Shown: piece after piece, positions 57,098 to 64,000 of the stretch
Numbering within the stretch: the stretch's first letter is position 1
Layout: every line of letters starts with the position of its first letter
Assembly: GCF_036320965.1 (NCBI RefSeq)
Contig: NC_092270.1
Span: forward strand, 23,143,440-23,207,439
From: Panulirus ornatus
Taxonomy: Eukaryota > Arthropoda > Malacostraca > Decapoda > Palinuridae
Direction of reading: 5' to 3'
Length of the DNA: 64,000 bases
Notes under the pieces: model-generated
The model's database searches: none
Seen by the model: only the letters and a program-made list of their open reading frames with translations
What the model was told of the DNA's origin: nothing
Position numbers and translations under genes: made by a program

Positions 57098-58757
57098 TTG
57101 CAGTGGAATTTATTAAAAAAGGGGGTAACTGTATTGTTGACTGGTTGGTAAGGTTATTCAATGTATGTATGACTCATGGTGAGGTGCCTGAGGATTGGCG
57201 GAATGCATGCATAGTGCCATTGTACAAAGGCAAAGGGGATAAGAATGAGTGCTCAAATTACAGAGGTATAAGTTTGTTGAGTATTCCTGGCAAATTATAT
57301 GGGAGGGTATTGATTGAGAGGGTGAAGGCATGTACAGAGCATCAGATTGGGGAAGAGCAGTGTGGTTTCAGAAGTGGTAGAGGATGTGTGGATCAGGTGT
57401 TTGCTTTGAAGAATGTATGTGAGAAATACTTAGAAAAGCAAATGGATTTGTATGTAGCATTTATGGATCTGGAGAAGGCATATGATAGAGTTGATAGAGA
57501 TGCTCTGTGTAAGGTATTAAGAATATATGGTGTGGGAGGCAAGTTGTTAGAAGTAGTGAAAAGTTTTTATCGAGGATGTAAGGCATGTGTATGTGTAGGA
57601 AGAGAGGAAAGTGATTGGTTCTCAGTGAATGTAGGTTTGCGGCAGGGGTGTGTGATGTCTCCATGGTTGTTTAATTTGTTTATGGATGGGGTTGTTAGGG
57701 AGGTGAATGCAAGAGTTTTGGAAAGAGGGGCAAGTATGAAGTCTGTTGGGGATGAGAGAGCTTGGGAAGTGAGTCAGTTGTTGTTCGCTGATGATACAGC
57801 GCTGGTGGCTGATTCATGTGAGAAACTGCAGAAGCTGGTGACTGAGTTTGGTAAAGTGTGTGAAAGAAGAAAGTTAAGAGTAAATGTGAATAAGAGCAAG
57901 GTTATTAGGTACAGTAGGGTTGAGGGTCAAGTCAATTGGGACGTGAGTTTAAATGGAGAAAAACTGGAGGAAGTGAAGTGTTTTAGATATCTGGGAGTGG
58001 ATCTGGCAGCGGATGGAACCATGGAAGCGGAAGTGGATCATAGGGTGGGGGAGGGGGCGAAAATTCTGGGAGCCTTGAAGAATGTGTGGAAGTCGAGAAC
58101 ATTATCTCGGAAAGCAAAAATGGGTATGTTTGAAGGAATAGTGGTTCCAACAATGTTGTATGGTTGCGAGGCGTGGACTATGGATAGAGTTGTGCACAGG
58201 AGGATGGATGTGCTGGAAATGAGATGTTTGAGGACAATGTGTGGTGTGAGGTTGTTTGATCAAGTAAGTAACCTAAGGGTAAGAGAGATGTGTGGAAATA
58301 AAAAGAGCGTGGTTGAGAGAGCAGAAGAGGGTGTTTTGAAATGGTTTGGTCACATGGAGAGAATGAGTGAGGAAAGATTAACCAAGAGGATATACGTGTC
58401 GGAGGTGGAGGGAACGAGGAGAAGAGGGAGACCAAATTGGAGGTGGAAAGATGGAGTGAAAAAGATTTTGTGTGATCGGGGCCTGAACATGCAGGAGGGT
58501 GAAAGGAGGGCAAGGAATAGAGTGAATTGGAGCGATGTGGTATACCGGGGTTGACGTGCTGTAAGTGGATTGAATCAAGGCATGTGAAGCGTCTGGGGTA
58601 AACCATGGAAAGCTGTGTAGGTATGTATATTTGCGTGTGTGGACGTATGTATATACATGTGTATGGGGGTGGGTTGGGCCATTTCTTTCGTCTGTTTCCT
58701 TGTGCTACCTCGCAAACACGGGAGACCGCGACAAAGCAAAAAAAAAAAAAAAAAAAA
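57098..58757 (+). mobile_element. RTE-like LINE, young copy 4 of tandem array
   Basis: Starts at TGCAGTGGAATTTATTAAAA right after the TA repeat of copy 3. Short-form 3' UTR and poly(A) at 58738-58757. Downstream lies the truncated 3' UTR of an old minus copy, again in a TA-rich spot. Confidence 0.92.
57099..58554 (+). CDS. RTE reverse transcriptase, young copy 4
   Basis: About 485 element codons from AVEFIKKGGNCIVDW to VVYRG, all in frame; upstream codons in the same frame belong to the tail of copy 3 and the TA repeat. All RT motifs are present. Substitutions such as DALCKVLRI, AWTMDRVVHRR and GVRLFDQVSN show a few non-synonymous changes. No endonuclease. Confidence 0.85.
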
Positions 58758-61382
58758 GATATATATACTCACACAGACATATACATATATACACATGTAC
58801 ATAATTCATGCTGTCTGCCTTTATTGACTCCTATTGCCACTCCGCCACACATGAAATAATAATCCCCTCCCCCCGCATGTGCGCGAGGTAGCGCTAGGAA
58901 AAGACAACAAAGGCCACATTTGTTCACACTCAGTCTCTAGCTGTCATGTATAATGCAACGAAACCACAGCCTTCTTTCCACATCTAGGCCCCACAGAATT
59001 TTCCATGGTTTACCCCAGATGCTTCACATGCCCTGGTTCAATCCATTGACAGTAAGTTGACCCTGGTATACCACATCGTTCCAATTCGTTCTATTCCTTG
59101 TACGCCTTTCACCCTCCTGCATGTTCAGGCCCCGATCACTCAAAATCTTTTTCACTCCATCTTTCCTCCTCCAATTTGGTCTCTCACTTCTCCTCATTCC
59201 CTCCACCTCTGACACATATATCCTCTTGGTCAATCTTTCCTCACTCATTCTCTCCATGTGACCAAACCATTTCAAAAACCCTCTTCTGCTCTCTCAACCA
59301 CACTCTTTTTATTACCACACATCTCTCTTACCCTATTATTACTTACTTGATCAAACCACCTCACACCACATATTGTCTGTCCTCAAACATCTTATTTCCA
59401 GGACATCCACCCTCCTCCGCACAACTCTATCTATAGCTCACGCCTTGCAACCATATAACATTGTTGGAACCACTATTCCTTCAAACATACCCATTTTTGC
59501 TTTCCGAGATATTGTTCTCGACTTCCACACATTCTTCAACGCTCCCAGACCTTTCGCACCCTCCCCCACCCTATGATTCACTTCCACTTCCATGGTTCCA
59601 TCCGCTGCCAAATCACCTACCAGATATCTAAAACACTTCACTTCCTCCAGTTTTTCTCCATTCAAACTTACCTCCCAATTGAGTTGTCCCTCAACCCTAC
59701 TGTACCTAACAACCTTGCTCTTACTCACATTTACTCTCAGCTTTCATCTCTCACACACTTTACCAAACTCAGTCACCAGCTTCTGCAGTTTCTCACCCGA
59801 ATCAGCCACCAGCACTGTATCATCAGCAAACAACAACTGACTCACTTCCCAAGCTCTCTCATCCACAACAGACTGCATACTTGCCCCTCTTTCCAAAACT
59901 CTTGCATCCACCTCCCCAACAACCCCACCCATAAACAAATTAAATAGCCATGGAGACGTCACACACCCCTGCCACAAACCAACATTCACTGAGAACCAAT
60001 TACTTTCCTCTCTTCCTACACATACACATGCCTTACATCCTCAATAAAAACTTTTCACTGCTTCTAACGACTTGCCTCCCACACCATATATTCTTAATAC
60101 CTTCCACAGAGCATCTCTATCAACTCTATCATATGCCTTCTCCAGATCCATAAATGCTACATACAAATCCATTTGTTTTTCTAAGTATTTCTTACATACA
60201 TTCTTCAAAGCAAACACCTGATCCACACATCCTCTACCACTTCTGAAACCACACTGCTCTTCCCCAATCTGATGCTCTGTACATGCCTTCACCCTCTCAA
60301 TCAAAACCCTCCCATATAATTTCCCAAGAATACTCAACAAACTTATACCTCTGTAATTTGAGCAATCACTTTTATCCCTTCTGCTTTTGTACGATGGCAC
60401 AATGCAAGCATTCCACCAATCCTCAGGCACCACACCATGGGTCATACATACATTAAATGACCTTACCAACCAGTCAACAATACAGTCACCCCTTTCTTAA
60501 TGAATTCCACTGCAATACCATCCAACCCACTGCCTTGCCGGCTTTCGTCTTCCGCAAAGCTTTTACTACCTCTTCTCTGTTTACCAAATCATTCTCCCTA
60601 ACCCTCTCACTTTGCACACCACCTCGACCAAAACACTCTATATCTGCCACTCTATCATCAGACACATTCAACAAACCTTCAAAATACTCACTCCATCTAC
60701 TTCTCACATCACCACTACTTGTTATCACCTCCCCATTAGCCCCCTTCACTGGTGTTCCCATTTGTTCCCTTGTCTTATGCACTTTATTTACTTCCTTCCA
60801 AAACATTTTTTTATTCTTTTTATTCTCTCACCCCAACTCACATTTGCCCTCTTTTTCACCTCTTGCACCTTTCTCTTGACCTCCTGCCTCTCTTTTTACA
60901 TCTCCCAGTCATTTGCATTATTTCCCGCAAAAATCATCGAAGTGCCTCTCTCTTCTCTTTCACTAACAGTCTTACTTCTTCATCTCACCATTCACTACCC
61001 TTTCTATGCTGCACAACTCCCACCTTTCTCATGCCACATGCATCTTTTGCACAAGCCATCACTGCTTCCGTAATACATCCCATTCCTCCCCCACTCCCCT
61101 TACATCATTTGCTCTCACCTTTTGCCATTCTGCACTCAATCTCTCCTAGTACTTCCTCACACACATCTCCTTTCCAAGTTCATTTACTGTTACCACTCTC
61201 TTCTCCCCAACATTCTCCCTTCTTCGCCGAAAACCTCTACAAATCTTCACCTTCGCCTTTACATGATAGTGATCAGACATCCCATCTCAGCACATTAACA
61301 TCCAAAAGTCTCTCTTTTACACACCTGTCAATTAACTCGCAATCCAATAATGCCCTCCGGCCATCTCTCCTACTCATATACA
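58758..61382 (-). mobile_element. RTE-like LINE, old full-length copy, RT to tail side
   Basis: Minus-strand copy. The 3' UTR is cut at the TA-rich segment by the young array. RT frames: 60469-60041 (VVPEDWWNACIVPSYKSR, AFMDLEKAYDRVD), 59989-59744 (GCVTSPWLFNLFMGG, LLFADDTVLVADSGE), 59728-59438, 59275-59024. Linker 60486-60900 and endonuclease C-half to 61382. Confidence 0.87.
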
Positions 61383-61508
61383 TTTTTTTTTTTTTTTTTT
61401 TTTAAACTTCGCCATTTCCCACATTAGCGAGGTAGTGTTAGGAACAGAGGACTGGGCCTTTTTTGGAATATCCTCACCTGGCCCCCTCTGTTCCTTCTTT
61501 TGGAAAAT
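61383..61508 (-). mobile_element. Small non-autonomous element, 3' half, nested in RTE
   Basis: Poly(T) then TTCGCCATTTCCCACATTAGCGAGGTAG to CTTCTTTTGGAAAA on the minus strand. It lacks the 5' half. The old RTE endonuclease resumes after it, with the ATAC(A) sequence present on both sides, a likely short target duplication. Confidence 0.75.
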
Positions 61509-62235
61509 ATACTTATGTATATCTCTCTTTTCAAACCAATCACCAGTCTTTTTTCAGCACACAAATCCACAAGCTCTTCACCATTTCCATTTACAGCACT
61601 GGACACCAGTTATACCCTTAACTGCCACATTACTCATCTTTGTATTTAAATCGCCCATCATTATAACTCGGTCTTGTGCACCAAAGCTGCTAACACACTT
61701 ACTCAGCTGCTCCCAAAACACTTGCCTCTCATGATCTTTCTTCTCATTACCAGGTGCATAGGCACCAATGATCTCCCATCTCTCTCCTTCCACTTTCAGT
61801 TTTACCCATATCAATCTAGAGTTTACACTCTGTCACTTATTCCCACAACTCCTGCTTCAGGAGGAGTGCTACTCCTTCCTTTGCTCTTGTCCTCTCACTA
61901 ACCCATGACTTTACTCTCAAGACATTCCCGGACCACTTGTTCCCTTTACCCTTGATCCTTGTTTCACTCTAGAGCCAAAACATCCAGGTGTCTTTCCTCA
62001 AACATACTACCTATCTCTCCTTTCTTCTCATGTTGGTTACATCCATACACATTCATACACCTCAGTCTGAGCCTTTGAGGAGAATGAGCACTCCCCGCTT
62101 GACTCCTTCTTTTGTTTTCATTTTTAGAATTTCAAATACAGGGAAGGGGGTTACCAGCTCCCTGCTCCTGTCCCCTCTAGTCACCTTTTACGACATGTGG
62201 GGAATACATGGGAAGTATTCTTTCTCCCCTATCTA
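61509..62235 (-). mobile_element. RTE-like LINE, old full-length copy, endonuclease N-half and 5' UTR
   Basis: The minus-strand frame 61814-61578 reads WVKLKVEGERWEIIGAYAPG, FWEQLSKCVSSF and MMGDLNTKMSNVAVKG, the clearest endonuclease N-half in the window. The 5' UTR follows to 62235, ending in the reverse complement of AGATAGGGGAGAAAGAAT. Total length without the insert is about 3.35 kb. Confidence 0.85.
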
Positions 62236-62400
62236 TGGGAATAAGGGAGAAAAAATACTATCCATTTATTCCTTGTGTGTTGTAGAAGGTGACTTAAAGG
62301 GTAGGAGCTGTAGGCTGGAAATCCTCCCCTCCTGTTTTCCAACAGGAACAGAGAAGGGAACCAAGAGAGAATTTTTCCTTGTAGGGCTAAGTTCCCAAGT
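62233..62400 (+). mobile_element. Small element or RTE 5' UTR, plus copy
   Basis: ATGGGAATAAGGGAG, GTGTTGTAGAAGGTGAC, GCTGTAGGCTGGAAATCC, then TTTTCCAACAGGAACAGAG. It is homologous to the 5' half of the small element and lies head to head against the minus 5' UTR before it. No tail module is recognisable beyond 62400. Confidence 0.6.
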
Positions 62401-62559
62401 GAACTTTCATGTAATGATCACATTGTCAAGTGAGATAGAAGAATGAGACATGTAGAACAGTCAGTTGATATACAAGGAGGAGATATAAGTAATCACCATT
62501 GGTAAACACGGATTACCTGATGGTGGTGTTCAAGTCTGGCATCAAGCATGTCATAAAAT

Positions 62560-63272
62560 ATTTTATGTGGATAGGAAAGGGAACTGTTTACAAATTATGC
62601 CTACAACGAAGCTATCAAGTTTGTATAGCCCTTCACCAATATCATTGATACAATTCTTTTGTGTATTTAATAACAGAAGATTCAGTGATATTTCTCATGA
62701 TAAAGGAATTACAGTTAATAATTGAATTAGCATTACACCAGTCCATGCAATGGTCAATTTTTAACATGATTAAACAAAGCATTTGATTCTTATCCTGTTC
62801 TTATACTATATTTATATTGCTTAAGTCTAACATAAAGATCCTTACCAGTCTTCCCAACATCTAACACACTACAGTTTTTACAGGGGACTCTGTAAACTCA
62901 GCCTGCAGAATTTTCTGGGAATTTTTGTATTAAGATTTTCTTTATAGTAGTGTTATGGCTGAAGGCTACATGTACATTATAGAATTTATGCTACCTGCGA
63001 AGTAATGTAAAATTATAACTAAAAGGGAGAAGTAAGAGATTCTTGGTATCAAGGGGAAATTTGAGTTTAACTCTATAAGGTGATTTCTTTGCTAACTCAG
63101 GGATTTATCAGTGAAAGATCTAGGATACTTTAACTTGGATATAATAGAATATATATTCTCAAACTCATCATCAGTAAATTCTGGACTGCATATATGTAAT
63201 GCCCTAAGGAAGATAGACTGGAATGTTGATAATTGTCATGTTGAACTGAGTATTAATGAACATAAGAACAAA
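62560..63272 (-). mobile_element. Penelope-like element, C-terminal (GIY-YIG) fragment
   Basis: Reading the minus strand: ALHICSPEFTDDEFENI and SKLKYPRSFTDKSL near 63200-63110, then NVHVAFSHNTTIKK near 62960, VYRVPCKNCSVLDVGKTGKDL near 62890-62840, RLKQYKYSIRTG, ESNALFNHVKN, then KIDHCMDWCNANSIINC and MRNITESSVIK. The C..C..VG.TG, RL..H/Y, SAL..H and ES..I landmarks are those of the GIY-YIG nuclease region of Penelope-like elements. Frame-broken; 5' part missing, cut by the RTE at 63273. Confidence 0.75.
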
Positions 63273-64000
63273 CCTGGTTTAAAAAGCGAGATATACATAA
63301 GTATACGTATGTAAATAGGAGAGATGGCCAGAGAGGGTTATTGGATTACGTGTTAATTGACAGGCGCGCGAAGGAGAGACTTTTGGATGTTAATGTGCTG
63401 AGAGGTGCAACTGAAGGGATGTCTGATCATTATCTTGTGGAGGCTAAGGTGAAGATTTGTATGGGTTTTCAGAAAAGAAGAGTGAATGTTGGGGTAAAGA
63501 GGGTGGTGAGAGTAAGTGCTTGGGAAGGAGACTTGTGTGAGGAAGTACCAGGAGAGACTGAGTACAGAATGGAAAAAGGTGAGAACAATGGAAGTAAGGG
63601 GAATGGGGGAGGAATGGGATGTATTTAGGGAATCAGTGATGGACTGCGCAAAAGATGCTTGTGGCATGAGAAGAGTGGGAGGTGGGTTGATTAGAAAGGG
63701 TAGTGAGTGGTGGGATGAAGAAGTAAGAGTATTAGTGAAAGAGAAGAGAGAGGCATTTGGACAATTTTTGCAGGGAGAAAATGCAATTGAGTGGGAGATG
63801 TATAAAAGAAAGAGACAGGAGGTCAAGAGAAAGGTGCAAGAGGTGAAAAAGAGGGCAAATGAGAGTTGGGGTGAGAGAGTATCATTAAATTTTAGGGAGA
63901 ATAAAAAGATGTTCTGGAAGCAGGTAAATAAAGTGCGTAAGACAAGGGAGCAAATGGGAACTTCAGTGAAGGGTGCAAATGGGGAGGTGATAACAAGTAG
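63273..64000 (+). mobile_element. RTE-like LINE, endonuclease C-half and linker, runs off window
   Basis: Starts CCTGGTTTAAAAAGCGAGAT. Reads SRRDGQRGLLDYVLIDRRAKERLL, GMSDHYLVEAKVKICMGF and VKRVVRVS (63341-63628) with one or two shifts, then GEWWDEEVRVLVKEKREAF-like sequence and a well-preserved linker to the window end. Better preserved than the other endonuclease copies here, so the RT beyond the window could be informative. Confidence 0.82.

Overview
The window is a stretch of a large, intron-rich animal genome. It holds five consecutive coding exons of one host gene on the + strand, liprin-beta, a presynaptic scaffold protein with three SAM domains. The exons lie at 54-179, 15993-16410, 27777-27948, 38695-38903 and 50861-51070. 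They join in phase across four introns of about 10.7-15.8 kb, and each has canonical GT/AG borders. The window starts just before the exon that leads into SAM1 and ends inside an intron after a basic exon downstream of SAM3. The final exon is not visible. The protein sequence fits an invertebrate liprin-beta. The repeat families fit an arthropod, and I would guess a decapod crustacean, but that is inference.

Almost everything else is intronic transposon sequence. The dominant family is a non-LTR retrotransposon with an apurinic-type (APE) endonuclease followed by reverse transcriptase (RT), of the RTE/BovB-like type. The sense strand is C-poor, with RT motifs LEKAYDRVD, GLRQGCVMSPWLF and LLFADDTALVADS, and a conserved C-terminal tail containing RPNWRWKDG. 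Two age classes can be told apart. Old copies have many stops and frameshifts, a long 3' UTR and sometimes a 5' UTR plus endonuclease. Young copies are nearly identical to each other, always 5'-truncated, and have a shortened 3' UTR. Young copies are nested in older ones and in other LINEs; three of these nested insertions (one of them an old-type copy) have readable target-site duplications.

Intron 1 (180-15992): RTE fragment, Tc1-like relic, old RTE (2606-5395), a CR1/Jockey-type LINE split by a young RTE (5505-8292), unassigned sequence with a paired hairpin repeat, and an old near full-length RTE (10661-15950) split by a young copy. Intron 2 (16411-27776): a fold-back of a small non-autonomous element, a minus-strand RTE, a zig-zag of short inverted segments, a 2.1-kb inverted pair of young RTEs, long AT microsatellites and further RTEs. 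Intron 3 (27949-38694): a diverged sister RTE split by another RTE with an 11-bp duplication, then minus- and plus-strand RTEs. Intron 4 (38904-50860): a full-length old RTE, young copies facing each other across AT repeats, a 0.4-kb palindrome, and a minus-strand CR1/Jockey-type LINE. Intron 5 (51071-end): a decayed RTE, a head-to-tail array of four young copies, an old minus-strand RTE, a Penelope-like fragment and another RTE start.

No bacterial-type operons, CRISPR arrays, rRNA or convincing tRNA genes are present. The most interesting material is the internal biology of this RTE family: a hairpin module that recurs in its tails and in a small non-autonomous partner, repeated head-to-head palindromes of that partner, a 3' UTR deletion marking the recent expansion, and an RTE tail lying next to a liprin-beta splice acceptor.
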